A stretch of DNA of 64,000 bases from Rapana venosa (Eukaryota > Mollusca > Gastropoda > Neogastropoda > Muricidae): the NCBI GenBank assembly GCA_028751875.1, contig CM054140.1:20796993-20860992 (forward strand), read 5' to 3'. Positions 42,584 to 55,267 of the stretch are shown here, in pieces; the first letter of the stretch is position 1; every line of letters starts with the position of its first letter. The notes under the pieces were generated by a model, which saw nothing but the letters and a program-made list of their open reading frames with translations, did not search any database and was not told the DNA's origin. A program made the translations under genes and the position numbers.

Positions 42584-44729
42584 ACAACATTGTTGTTGAA
42601 AGAATTTAGAGTAAACCTATTAACATACTTCATAATTCTATAATTCAAATTGTGATTAATACTGAACTTCATTCTTGATCTTGTCATCTGTGAGGTCAGC
42701 AACATACTACATAGATTTTTGCTGGCTTAAGTAAAGAATTGCTTGTAATGACAATAGTTTGTGTTGGAGAGTTGATACCTACTGAAAATAAGTTTTAATA
42801 AGAACATGGGTCTGCCAAAACTAATAGTGCTCAAACTTACACCAGCAGAGTTAGGAAATGCCTCACTTTAAATTACACAATATTTAAACCTATTTCAGTT
42901 AATGTAAATTTATATCTTAAAAAAACCCAAACAACTTTCCAGCAAAGTTTTCATTTAATTTTTTACCAGCCATCAAATCCTTCATGTTAAAGATGGGGCC
43001 GACAACTGGTAAGAAAAGTCATCAGAATGTGCTGGATGCATTTTTCTATGAAGTGTGATTATTCTTATCAGCTGTCAACTCTACTGAACACTCTAAATGG
43101 AGCTGATAGTAACAGCAAAGTCAAAATAATCATGAGACTCTGCTTGCAAGTTCTTTTCTGATACCCCTAAAATATTCACAAAAACCTTAACTTTCAGAGT
43201 ATCTCTAGAGCTACAAAGCAGACCACTCCACAGAAATAAACAATGCAAAGTTCTTGTTTAAAGATGGAGGGTCTGATTCAAAGCATTGATAAATCAGCTT
43301 GCCTCATACCACACAGCTGTTGTCACATTGATTAGATTGATTTTTCCCCATCATCTGCTGTCTCTGCAAACACCTGGTAATACTATTAGTAATATTAATT
43401 ATAAGCCGCTTCATCTAAATCCAATCAATACACTGGACAAATAGTTGTGTCCAGGACAATCAATGAAGGTAACCACTTTACAGCTCTCCATCTCTGAACA
43501 TGATTTCTCAAACAATCCTTAAGAAAACAACAAAAACATTAAAATGTAGCCTCTTTGGGAGACACATTTGGGGTCCTTTGCAGTAAGTGGACAAAAATGT
43601 ATGAAATCTGCCAGACCCGATTCAAATCAAGATTTTTAGCTCCAAAGAAACTCTTCTCAAAGTCAAAGGAAGCAATGGTGATGACGCATCACCATCTCTG
43701 GTATCTTACAATATTACAAAAAATACAGAGTCAGTAAGACAGTAACAGATTCACATAGCTGAACAAAACACATCACTCATTCAATGGGTAAATAATGGGG
43801 GTTGGGGAAGAGATCTATTATTTCAGCCCCTTGATCAATTCTGTATACATACATGTATGCAGCATGTATGTGGTTAGTTTGGTGGCAACACACACTGTGA
43901 CACAGGTGGTGGAAGTAGCATTTTCATTAAACACCTGACTTCAGCTTTGTGGGCCTTGGATAGGATTCAGAAGTGTACTTCGGTTCTTAAAAAACTGAAA
44001 AGAATATCTTTTATGATTATAAATTAAAGGATTCAACTACATATCAGTGATCAGTGTGCTAGTCTGCTTCTTATCCAGCTTGTCTTCTTTTTTCTCTCTT
44101 TTAAAAAAAAAATCATCTTGTGGCTGGTGTAACTGTAAGTGTAAGTGACTTTCATAAAAGTGGTGAACAAGATATTCCTACAACACAGTTTGTCAAATAT
44201 CATATACTGATATTCTACATCAGAATACTTAAGGTAAGGGTAAGGTAGGGTAAGAAAAGGAAGAATGTCTACATGCAAAAGTAACACTATCTTTTATGCC
44301 TGCATCATTGCATGGATAGGTAGATAACGCATAACATTACACAGAATCTACTTTTTTTTCTTTTTCATCCAGGCCTTTCAAAATTTACAAGTCATTTTAC
44401 ATTAAAACAAAACTTAGCATTTTCTTTTGATTACCCATTTAATGTGTTGTCCTTCTTGTGGTATAAACTAGGGGTGATTTACAGATCACCCAAAAGCAGG
44501 CATAACAAAAGTGGGTATTGGTCTTAAACCTGGAAGTTCTACAGAATATTTCTGGTCTGTTATGATCCTCATTCAATTTTTGAGATGAACTGAAGAGGAA
44601 GTGGTAAAAAGCTGATGTGAATATATATCTATATATATCACAGATAAGCGTGTCATGTTTGTCAGATTTCTAGTTTTTAAGAAAAATCAAAGAAAACCAA
44701 ACACCTCCAGAAAGGGCTAACATTTGAAT
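40690..44729. other. AT-rich intergenic DNA
   Basis: Contains (CA)n at about 41336-41352 and 41599-41632, a C15 run at 41451-41465 and (TA)n at about 42551-42580. No gene or transposon recognised. Confidence 0.5.
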
Positions 44730-44882
44730 CACCATCATCATCATCAGTCCCGTGACCTTGGCGGTCGTGGAGGAGACACGAAAGACGATGCTGTGGTAAG
44801 CCTCCTCCATCCATCTCGGTCCTCGGCTCTGCGCAGTAGTGCCGAGTCATTCATCCTGGTCCATTCTCTGATGTTGTCCATA
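44730..44882 (-). mobile_element. LINE 3' end (ORF2 C terminus plus ATG-repeat tail)
   Basis: The minus strand encodes DNIREWTRMNDSALLRRAED, then VSPPRPPRSRD and a TGA at 44746-44744. A (GAT)n tail at 44730-44743 follows. It is related to the fragment at 1472-1585. Only the 3' end is present. Confidence 0.7.
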
Positions 44883-46185
44883 ACATTTGAATATCAGCCA
44901 CCAAAAGAAAAGGTACAGTCACAGATCAACTCTGGTTAGTTGCTCTACTGTGAAGACTGAGTAAAAGAAAATAGGAATGAAATGCTGATCAATGTAATCT
45001 CTCAGAATGAAAATAATATTCCTCTATGACTGTTACACTTACAGTGTTTTTACCATGCTATCATGTACCTTAGGATAAGCTAATTTTAACATTGTAATTG
45101 TATATTATGAGTTGACTATCTGATCAGAATGGTATTTGACACTATAAATTTAGTATAATGACAGCTAACCAACAAATCTTTTCATTACGTAGTTCTTTAG
45201 TTTAAATTACAGCACATAAAAAAGCTTAACATTCCACATTAAAGTGCACAGCATTTGATTTCAGCCTCTATAGACATGTACAAACATGCAGCGCCAGCTC
45301 TTTAAAAAAAAAAATCAAAATAATGACAGGCATCATCCACAGCATTGTAAAAAATGGATAATTAGTACAGTAGTAGTATAAATCTATGATCTATTGGGAA
45401 AAAAGCCCCAAACCAACAACATAATGTTCAACCAACCAAGCATTTTAAGCAAACACCAAAAAAAATCTCCAAACAAACAAAACCAGAGGCATAAAAATAT
45501 ACTTGTAAGGACTTTTGGACATCTACTATCTAGACTGAAAAAGTTCTGCAGGTTCTCTATTTGGTCACAATGCTTTGCAACCATTTACTTAGACTGTTAG
45601 TGTTAGAGTAAATGGAAACTAGAATTAACAAAATAATTAAACACAGGTGATATCACTGATATTGTGATTTATAAGCAAACCTGTATTAGAAAAGTCCATT
45701 ATATTTCAGTGCATAGTACAGGACTGACAAATTACAGAGCATCATGCGGATACATGTACATGTTAGCAAAAACAAAATAATATAAAATTATATAAGTTTT
45801 GTTTACAAATTCTACCCTTTAATTTAAAAAAAAATCGGACAAAACCAGAACACAGGTCTCCTCCACCACCCTAAAGTGGACAAACATTCTACTATACAGC
45901 TTGGAGAACTTTGCAGTTTAACATTTTTCTGATGTTTGACCATCTCCATTAACCGCAGGACATATTGTCAACATGAAATGTACTGGAACATCCCGATGCA
46001 AACGGCAGCCTAAACCACTACCAAGGAGTGAAGAGCTGGTATGTATTGTTTACATAGTATTACTAATTAGTATTGTCAGTATCCTTGGGGCAGTCTGTGC
46101 CACAGATCCTCAAACATACAAACATGCAGGCAGGTACACATGTATTCAACACACAAGTACACACACTGAGTCACACTCACTCACA

Positions 46186-46229
<44 letters not shown>

Positions 46230-47450
46230 TCTCTGATTCTGATTCCCAGTCCCACTCACAGTCACATGCATGTATGCACACATTGACAACTTTTAAGTAA
46301 ATTTGACTACACATGCATTAACTTACAAATAAACAAACACAATAAAACATCAATATGAATAAGACACTATACAGCTCTAGACAAAGGTTTCACTGCATAG
46401 TGCATGCTAATCAAATGTCAGAAATAAATTCATGATTGCCTTTGCATAATAATAGTGTCCTGTCACTCATTAAGTGCTGTCCATTCACTCTGAGTCTCTG
46501 ACTCTCTCTCCAAGTAGTCAAGATTTCAAATTTTACTTAGTTGTAAATGTAATTAAATGATACATTATCCATTATAAGAAATGACCATAAACTTTATCTG
46601 AAATTGACTTCATTAGAAAGAACTTATAAGTTAAAACATTTTTTTACATTGCACAGACAGTTTTCATCAGATGAGACTTACAGCTCTTTATAAATTACCT
46701 TAAAATTTATAATCAGACAATTCTGGATGCCACTTATCATGTGACTTATGCCTTGGGGAAAAAATGACAGAGGCAACTCCAGAATCAAGATTGCCACTCC
46801 CCTCTCTGTGTGTTCCAGAGATTTGTTGGTTTAATTAAAGTACTATCTAAAAAACCCACAACAACAAACAAACAACATATCTTGGATGACTGTTTCTGGA
46901 AATAACATTTCCAGCATTATTTTATGGCTAAAGATTATGTGATGCTTGATACAATGATAGAGCTGATAGCTAGTGACAGCCTTTGTAAGAAACTCTCCTA
47001 GAACAGTGTACAGATTTCATTTCAATAAACACCGAGTCCTTTAAAACATGACACTACTACTACTACTACTGCTTTAAAAAAAAAAAGAAGACATATTTCT
47101 CCATCTCAAAGGCTTTTTTTGGTTTTGTTTTAGCCACCTATATAGTGGCTGAAACTGAACAATGGTCTAGTATGTTTTTCATTTACAAAAATAACAACAG
47201 TTGAAAAGAATGGAGAGAATGACCACAGCAAGGTTCTGCAGGAAACTATCTTTTTTTAATATGAACATAAATTTGGCAATTTCAAGTGTCCTTTTGCATT
47301 ATTATCATTATGTTCTTGGGGTTGGTTTTTGTGTGTGTGTGTGGTGGGTTTTTTTTTTTTTAGCAAAACATAACATTGACAGTCAAACCAAAAGACACAT
47401 GAACACAGTCACCTTTTTTTACAATTTGAGCGAACCGTCTTTCAATATTT
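44883..47450. other. Intergenic DNA / possible WDR74 3' UTR
   Basis: AT-rich, with (CA)n at about 46186-46228 and (CTA)n near 47049. The WDR74 transcript should end here on the minus strand, but no clear poly(A) signal was fixed. Confidence 0.4.
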
Positions 47451-48659
47451 TCATGTTTTCCTCTTTTTCTTCTTTTGCTTTGATTTCTTTTCACTTTGTT
47501 CCTCTGCAGTATCTTCTTCCACATGTCTTTTCTGTGGAAGTTCTGACTGCATACTTTTCTTACTCACTGTCTTCTTCAAGTTCTTGACATCCTGCAAGGA
47601 ATCCCAAATTGTGTCATCAGCTTCAGCATCATGTTGACTACCATCAGCATCAGTCTTTTTTCCACCTGCCTCTCTAAGTGTTTTCTCTTGTTCAGTCTCA
47701 CCTTGAGGCCACTCTTCTGACAATATCAAGCAGTTTAGTCGACTTTTAAGGTAGAATTTGTCTTCAAGAGTTTTTGTTTCGATGTTGTGAATCCTTACAT
47801 ATCTGTCAATGCTGGTAGAAACTACCACAGGTGCAGAGCTGTGGCAGTGCACGTCTGTCACACCTCCACTAAATCCTCTGTACACATGCACCATTTTACA
47901 TGTTCGTAGATCCACCAGACCCATATCTCCCTTTGTACTTCCCACGATCACCTGATGTTCTTGATGAGGACACACTGAAAGGGATGATAATGCTGTGGAT
48001 TTGAAAACCTCAAAGTCTGAGACAGGTCGTCGACACACTTTTGGATCGTACAATCGCACCTGGCTGTAACCCGTACAGGTGACTATTCTGCGATTGTCTT
48101 TGCAAAACTGAGCTTTTGTAACCCATACTGGCACACGCAGATTCAACCAGTCGTTTTTAACATTTTTGGATGTAAAGACTGACTGCTGAGAGTTGATATC
48201 CCACAATGTCAAGGGGTTTTCTTTTCCTCCTGTAGCAAAGAGATTGGGCTCGGCGTCATTCTGAGCCAGTGTCCACAAATTGTCTCCTGTGGTGATTTTC
48301 GCACTGTCTTCATTGTCTCCATCACCTGACCAAACAGCTACAATACCATCGCTGAAACCTGTCAGGAACTTATTTTCAAACTTAGCGATGGCTTTTATGT
48401 GACCTGAAACACCGAAGAATGGACCTTCCTCAGTCGCAGAAACACCAGCAGCATCGAAAGTTACAACACAGTTGTCCCGAAGTCCTGCACACAATTCTGT
48501 CTTTTCTGGGTCCCCCCAGCACAGAGATGTAATTTCCCGGGATCGATTTGCACTCTCGACAGAATTTAAATTCTGCCAGGTTCGCTCTGCGGTGTTGATA
48601 CCTTTCAAAAGTCCAGTCTCAGCACCAGCAAACACATTGTACACACACGTGGTCGCCAT
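47451..48659 (-). CDS. WDR74: WD repeat-containing protein 74 (Nsa1-like ribosome assembly factor)
   Basis: Nucleolar WD40 protein of the WDR74/Nsa1 family, needed for maturation of pre-60S ribosomal particles; it associates with the NVL/Rix7 ATPase in the family. The frame of 402 residues starts MATTCVYNVFAGAETGLLKG, matching human MAAAAARWNHVWVGTETGIL. Diagnostic blocks are ATGGKENPLTLWDI (human TGGKENALKIWD), KNVKNDWLNLRVPVW, RIVTCTGYSQVRLYDP and DRYVRIHNIETK with YLKSRLNCLIL. The acidic then lysine-rich tail ends KKKKRKT, a likely nucleolar signal. The ATG at 48659 has A at -3 and G at +4; one at 48671 would add MDTI. The coding region has no introns. Confidence 0.93.
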   Translation of the reverse strand: MATTCVYNVFAGAETGLLKGINTAERTWQNLNSVESANRSREITSLCWGDPEKTELCAGLRDNCVVTFDAAGVSATEEGPFFGVSGHIKAIAKFENKFLTGFSDGIVAVWSGDGDNEDSAKITTGDNLWTLAQNDAEPNLFATGGKENPLTLWDINSQQSVFTSKNVKNDWLNLRVPVWVTKAQFCKDNRRIVTCTGYSQVRLYDPKVCRRPVSDFEVFKSTALSSLSVCPHQEHQVIVGSTKGDMGLVDLRTCKMVHVYRGFSGGVTDVHCHSSAPVVVSTSIDRYVRIHNIETKTLEDKFYLKSRLNCLILSEEWPQGETEQEKTLREAGGKKTDADGSQHDAEADDTIWDSLQDVKNLKKTVSKKSMQSELPQKRHVEEDTAEEQSEKKSKQKKKKRKT

Positions 48660-49918
48660 GATGGTGTCCATCAGCTGAAGCACCGGAAGTAGGTGTAAAA
48701 CTGATACCGGAAAACAAAAACAAATTTCAGACATCTTTTGACAAAAATTTTTTTTTTTTTAATTGTAATTGCTTGGAAAAACAAATTTGAATTTACTCTT
48801 AGAATAGTTGTTGAAGAATGTACTCTGCCTCTAATGTCTTACAAATGTATGCTTCTTTGTACTGCAGATAAACTGACATTAGTTTCGGATATCAAGCTGT
48901 GTTTCTTTCTAATGTTTTATCGTCCTATCTTCAGTAATATTGCGCCTGTCAGAATTTTTATTCTATGAGATAATAAAGTTGTCTTGAGTCTTTTTTCTAA
49001 ACATTTTCTAGCGTGCTCTGTATAATCTTACGCTGGTACTGACCCACAAATCACTTTAAAAAAAAAAGTATCTTGAATGAATAAAGTTGTCAACAATCTA
49101 TCATATTACCATTAGGCTAGTAGTAGTAGTAGTAGTAGTATTGTAATTTTCATTGTTATGATTACTATTATGAAATACATAATCTGGAAGAGTACTCTTC
49201 TAGATGATGATTAGGCCTAATGTTGTCTGCTATGGGATAGAGCGACACGTCAACCGTATGCCTATTGAATTTAAAATGCAATTTATTTTTATTCTTTGAT
49301 GATAACATGACGTTGCTTATGTGTAATTATTCTCAATATTTCCAATGTTATATTTTCACATTCATTTTATTATTAATTTTATACCCAATAAAATACTAAA
49401 CAAGTCTTAACTGCTCTATTATTTTTGTTACGGAAGGTAAAGGTCGTTGATAGAGTTGAAGAAACACTGAGAGCGTTGTCAATATGACAAATGAATAAAC
49501 TGAGAAGTATGGTTGGTAAAAAGGGGAAGAGAGTAGTTGGGAGCATCGTATGGTCCAAAAGAGGACATCCCAAAGATGGGGTAGGTGTAACGTTGATTCA
49601 AGACATACCTGTAACATCTAGAATAGCTCCATACTGTGGCAGACTGACGCGACTCATTGTGAATGACACTAATGACAGCAGACGAGTATTGATCATTGCT
49701 AGTACTAAATTAGTAAATACTAGGCCTATCATTGTATCAATGTTCAGCACATTAAATCAGTCGAAAGCTGTGTGGCATTCTAAGGAAGACCCTTCATTTT
49801 GAGATTCTGTTTCCAATATTGTGTGTGTGTGTGTATTAATTTAAAAATAATTACATTTATTAATACATTTATAGTTTTCACAGTTGTACATGATCTTAAA
49901 GATGATTGATGACCCCCC

Positions 49919-49950
<32 letters not shown>

Positions 49951-50489
49951 TGAAATGTTTTTACCCATCTAGGCTCTTAGAAATAAATACCAAAATTCTT
50001 ATATATATATATATATTATATATATAACTTATATAAGTTAGAATTTGATAGCCACAATCAGTGTGTAGTGGAAACATTGAATTGTTTGATTTTAATGTTG
50101 TAGACTTTAAAAGTTTTATAAAACTGACCATTTCTCATGATTATTGACTGTTGTATTTGTAATAATAGTAATATTGATTGGGTTATAGATCATATCATTC
50201 ATTGTCATAATGTTGGTCATCTCCTGTCGCTCATAGTCATATGGATTGTTCATTTTTCTGTTTCTGACTTAACCAATTCATTTTAAAACCAATTCATTAT
50301 GGCATTTGGTAGTGTGTAAAGTTCAGTAATGTATTAGAAATGTGTTGGCAAAATGGACTAGAATTGTCAGTTATTTTAAAACTTAAAGTAAGCATAGCTG
50401 GTTTTTTCTTAGTCAAGGCATTATCATAAAAAAGGGAAAAAAGCATGTAAATGTGTTGGCAAGATGGACATGCACCAGTGTTGATAATA
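48660..50489. other. WDR74 upstream region and intergenic DNA
   Basis: Contains the WDR74 promoter side (minus), (TAG)n near 49120, (GT)n near 49820, a 29-C run at 49922-49950 and (TA)n at about 49998-50030. A 103-codon frame at 49491-49802 has no recognisable family and is not called. Confidence 0.45.
49922..49950. repeat. Poly-C tract (29 C)
   Basis: Longest of the C/G homopolymers here. Others are 35678-35701 (C24), 41451-41465 (C15), 57929-57948 (G20) and 59168-59192 (C25). Confidence 0.9.
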
Positions 50490-51330
50490 ATAATATAATA
50501 AATGGAACTTATATAGCGCTATATCTTGCAAAGACAAATCAAAGCGCATGCATTCAACCTAATCTTACACACACAGTCATGCAATCAATGATAAATAATC
50601 AATAGTTTAAACAAACAGATATTACAAACATGGTGCGCTGCAGACAAAATCTATGAAATAAAATGTCAATAGTCAAATTTTTTTTTTAAAGCACACACTC
50701 ACACAGGTTGTATACTTTAGCAGGGTGATAGGACATGGGTTAGTGAAAGTGGGATAGTTCTGATATAAAACAGGAGGGGGGGGGGGAATCTTAGGTTTAA
50801 AATAAATATGTCTTTAGGCTGGATTTAAAAGTGTCATAACTAGGTTTCTGGCGAAGAAAGAGAGGGAGCTCATTCCAGGTCGATGGACCCGAAATAGAGA
50901 AAGAGCGGCGGCCAACAGTGGATTGGTTGAATCTAGGTATTCGTAGGCACAAGGTGTCTGCAGCAGAGCGGAGGGAACATGAAGGAGTGTACAGGTTAAG
51001 ACATTCACAGAGGTAGGAGGGTGCAGTTTTGTGGAGACATTTGTAACAGAGGGTACTGATCTTATAATTTACTCTCTGTGGCACAGGCAGCCAGTGGAGA
51101 GATCGCAAGAGAGGGGTAATGTGCTCAGATTTTTTCTTTCTGAGAACTAGTCGAGCTGAGGAGTTTTGTATACGTTGAAAGGAGTGGATAGATGATGCTG
51201 GCAGACCAGCCAAAAGAGAATTGCAACAGTCCAGACGTGAAAGAATGAGAGAAGTGACAAGTTTGGGTATTGGGTATAATCTGCTTCTGGTGACACACAT
51301 CTGGTAGCCCTGAGGATTTCACTCTTGTCC
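50490..51330 (-). mobile_element. 5'-truncated CR1/L2-like LINE
   Basis: The minus strand encodes the end of a reverse transcriptase [57 protein letters not shown], then [13 protein letters not shown] and SSLKTYLF at the stop (about 50797). The 3' UTR ends with GCGCTTTGATTTGTC, TATAGCGCTATATAAGTTCC and an (ATT)-rich tail at about 50495. The thumb/C-terminal part is intact for about 167 codons; the RT palm is missing. Confidence 0.85.
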
Positions 51331-54300
51331 AAAGATTAACTTGAAACTGAAAAGTAATTTGAACTGAAGATCAGGTAAATAGGTTGGAATGTAGATTTAG
51401 TGGTTTTTGGTGTGTAAGGTATGCAGCCAGTGTTAAATTGTATTGCATCATATTACACAGTCGAAAGTCGTGGCAGATTTCTTTGAATCCAGCAACAGCA
51501 TAATGCATTTTTCCCTACTATCTCAGTGTCTGCAGATTCTAGCAGGTGCTTCTCTTTGACATTGTACAGTACTATTAGAAAAAGAGGAGGAGGTCAAAAG
51601 GATTACCATTATGTCATACTCAAAAGCAGTTGGTTAATTGCTGAGTTGTTTGATTCTTTGAATGCCTTTTATTTAATCTTTTCTTTCAGTTGCGTCGCCT
51701 CTTCTTTTTCTTTCCCGTTTCTCTTTTTCTTTTCTTTTTTTTGTGTTTCTTTCTCTCCTTTTATTTTATTTTATTTAAAAAAAATTAACATAACTCTTTT
51801 AAAGTAATAACTTAACGAAGCCTGTTTAACATTAACTAAGTCTAACCATGGTTTAAACTGTGCATGCCACTGACAAAAAGTGACAAATGACATTCATATT
51901 TTTTGTCTGTTTTATTATCAACCATGTTTTTTGTGCTTTGTTTATCAAACAGGATGATGGGAGTTTTGTAAGTAATGTGGGACCCGCTGTAACTAGCAAG
52001 GGAGCGCACATAGTTTGCCCTAATCTTGATTTTTATTCAGAAGGATTTTGTGGCTTGAGATTGTTAATTTGTTTGAAGCATGCAACTGGTAAAAAGATAA
52101 TGCTCACTGTTTTGAAACTAACTTTGTCTGAAGGAGCCCAGCAACCATTAATGTGTTGCATGAAGAACAATGAAATAAGATTGCATAATTGTTTAAGATC
52201 TAAATCTGGCAAGTGTAATCACATTTTTTACATTAACTCTTTGCTGTGATGGAAGGTAACATACATTGTTGTTGTATGACCCCTATTTTAAGTTTGTTGT
52301 TCATCAAATCTCTTACATTTTTATATATTCCCAAGGTTACAAACCGCAGATTTCAGTTTCACAGTCAGTTTCAAAGATAAAAATATTAATGTAATTTTGG
52401 GGGGATAAACATTGGTGAATAATTAAAATATAAAGCTCTAAATTACATTTACATGCTAGACATATATATATATCGCATTATCTGTTTTGTGTAGCAGTCG
52501 TATGCTTACAGTTACACAATCCTGTATAGTTATAAATGTAGACATATCTCATCTGTTATTATCCTCTTGCACACTTATGTATGTACAATTGTACATAAAT
52601 TTATTTTGTAAAGATCCACACGCATACACACACACACACACACACACACTTTTAACAGCATTGTTGTCAGCAAGGTATGAATAGCATTCATGAATAAATC
52701 TTGACTTCTCCTTGGTGAAAGTAGATTTAGTTTGACTCCCTTATTAGTTAAAAATGGCTGAAAACATTCTAGAGCAGATCTATTAAAATAATTGTTTCAT
52801 TTGTTTTCTTTCTGAAGTGGATGTAGAATGATAAAAACAGCATATATTTACATTAAAATTTACATTATGTAGAACTAGAAGTGATATTTTCACTACTGTG
52901 TTATAAAAAAAAAAAAAATGACCACAACATAGAATTCAACATGACACTGTAAAAGATTCAGCATTAACTTTTTTCCCCATTTCAACATAATCATGGCTTG
53001 CTCACAAACATGACATTGTACTGCAGACTTTGTAATTTTGTTTTAAGTGCTATTTTGATTTTCATGAAATGTTCTGTCAAAGGTTAGATAGCATTAGCAG
53101 CTGTTTCTGTTTTTCCATTTAGTTATGAGCACTGCTTAAGCTTTGTTAGTTGGCTAACGTGTGTGTATACATGTGTGTGTGTGTATGTGCACGCATGTGA
53201 GTTTGTGTTTGTGGGGATAGGCTTACCCATGCCTGTTGTGTGAAAACTGTATGCATGCATATCACCATATACACTAATACAGGTACATACCCTAAAGTGA
53301 AAATGTGGCTCCTCAATTGTGGGCCAAAAACAATTGCATACACAAAATCTCATCATTGGTGAATCTCATATCTCTAGCTGAGGAATGAAAAATGTACATA
53401 CATGTATGTATGCATACACCGGTATATGTTCGTGTGTGTGTGCGTGTACATGCATGCATGTGTGTGTGTGTGCGTGCGTGCGTGTGTGTGCGCGTGCATG
53501 TCTGTGTGCGTGTATGTGTGTGTGTGTATATAATTATAAGGGTATGTGCCCAATGCATTTTACTTGCATAAGAATTAAGACTACCATTTGTGTCGGTGAA
53601 AAGTTTGTTACCTCACTGTTGATAACATTTTAACTGCACAGATTTTGTGGGTTTGTACACAAAATATAAAAAAGCCAGTTTTGGGCTTTTTATTTACCAG
53701 CTGAAAACTTGTACAGAATGTGCAGCCAGCCATGAAACTAACCACAGAGATGAAACTTACGGTAACGAACAGGTTGTTTTGGTTTTTTGTAACACAGTGT
53801 ATATCACTATCAGCTTAATTTGGCTTTGAGAAATTGTTGGCTCTAGTAGGAGTAATTGCTATGCTTGTTACTGTTATATCTAGTGTAGATAAAAGCGATG
53901 GGGAGACAGATGTAGCTAGTGAAGGGATGGAGAGAGAGAGAGAAGGGAAGGGGTGGCATGATGAGGATTAAAGTTAATTAGTGTATTTTGTGGACAGTTG
54001 GTGATGGGTATGTTTTATATGATTGATATGGAAGTATTTTGAAAGGCAAGAAACAAGTGATTTGGTAGGTGTGTGTGTGTGAGAGAGAGAGAGAGATTAA
54101 GAATTTGAAGATGTGAGCTGTTTAAAATGAAAAATGTAAACAGAATTCATTCTTATCTCATCAGTACCAATTGTACATTAATAGTTTTCAATATTAAGAG
54201 TGACGTTGAATAAAGTTCTGTAACAGTAAAAAAAAAAAAGGCAAATTTTGTGATGGTAAGTGACTTGAAGGTGTTAGTCCTGATTGTATTGTTGGATTTG

Positions 54301-55171
54301 TTCTGAAATACACATGGAATATGAGATACAGTGAAATAACCTTTGCCACAGAAGAAAAACTGATAGCTGCTGTTACTGGTTCAGATTGTCATCTCTTTTC
54401 CTGATAATGGATCTTCAAGTCACCTACCTTCCTGATATCAGACCTAGTTTTAGTCACTAAGTCAGCTACCTATTTAGTATTTGATATAAGATCTTGCATT
54501 CACTGATTCAGTTGCTTTTTCACCTACATTATTCCTGCCAGTATATAATTATTCACCTTTGGCTTTATTATATCACCAGTATGTATTTGTCACAGAGTTA
54601 CAGTACAGCAATGTGTGTGTGTGCATGTGTGTGTGTGTGTGCGTGCGTGCGTGTGTGTGTGTGTGCATGCATGCGTGCGCATGTGTGTGTGAGCATGCGT
54701 GCTTGCGTGTGTGTGTATGTTGTGTACATGTGTGTGTGTGTGTGTAAACTGCTTTCTCAGTTTCTGTTTTGCTTTGTTTGAATAAGAGTAATTTTTCTTG
54801 TAAAAATACTATGCTTGTCATAGGAGGAGAAAGTATACAAAATGTAGGAGAGGAAGACTTAGATGGATTTTCAAAGAAGACTAAAGGAGATGCTAAGTTG
54901 GTGTGATTTTCACACGCATTATAAAGAAAATCTAATGGGACAGAGAGACACTAGACCTAGAGAAACAGCAACCGTGCTGGTGCCTATAGTTGTCGGGCAA
55001 AGGCAGTGAAGAATATTTGAACAAGTTTAATTGTTTCTAAAAAATCACAAGAAAGTGGGGAGGGGTGTTTTTTAAAATGTGAGATTAAGAGAGATAGAGA
55101 GAGAAGTTGGGAGGGGAGGGTATGTGATTGATTGGAAGTGTAACAGACAGGTGTAACGGTGTGATCTGCAG
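51331..55171. other. Upstream of the first visible MFSD14 exon
   Basis: The true first exon of MFSD14 may lie here but could not be identified. Contains (CA)n near 52627, GT/GC-rich tracts at 53156-53530 and 54612-54745, and (AG)n near 54080. Confidence 0.4.
53288..53392 (+). repeat. S1 tail-c unit
   Basis: CTAAAGTGAAAATGTGGCTC, then CACAAAATCTCATCATTGGT and CTCTAGCTGAGGAA. Same direction as all other tail-c units in the window. Confidence 0.55.
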
Positions 55172-55267
55172 ACATCAGGTATCGGTCAGGCCAGCACATA
55201 CCATGCATTGGTCATCATCTTTCTGGAGTTCTTCGCCTGGGGTCTCTTGACCAGTCCTGTCATCACT
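55172..55267 (+). CDS. MFSD14: MFSD14 exon a
   Basis: 32 codons, phase 0 at both ends, covering transmembrane helix 1. Acceptor GATCTGCAG, donor ATCACT|GTGAGT. Confidence 0.93.

Noticed and set aside
45973..46040. Possible first exon MKCTGTSRCKRQPKPLPRSE before a GTATGT
   Set aside because: It lies on the far side of WDR74 with no downstream exon of matching family; chance is likely.
49491..49802. 103-codon plus-strand frame
   Set aside because: Good length but no recognisable family, splice context or codon evidence. It could be a fragment of an unknown transposon.
50797..51300. 167-codon minus-strand frame as a host gene
   Set aside because: It is the C-terminal part of a LINE reverse transcriptase ORF with a typical LINE 3' tail.
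51949..51972. Possible 15-nt microexon (GATGATGGGAGTTTT between CAG and GTAAGT)
   Set aside because: Splice signals are attractive, but no neighbouring coding sequence or MFSD14/WDR74 homology supports it.
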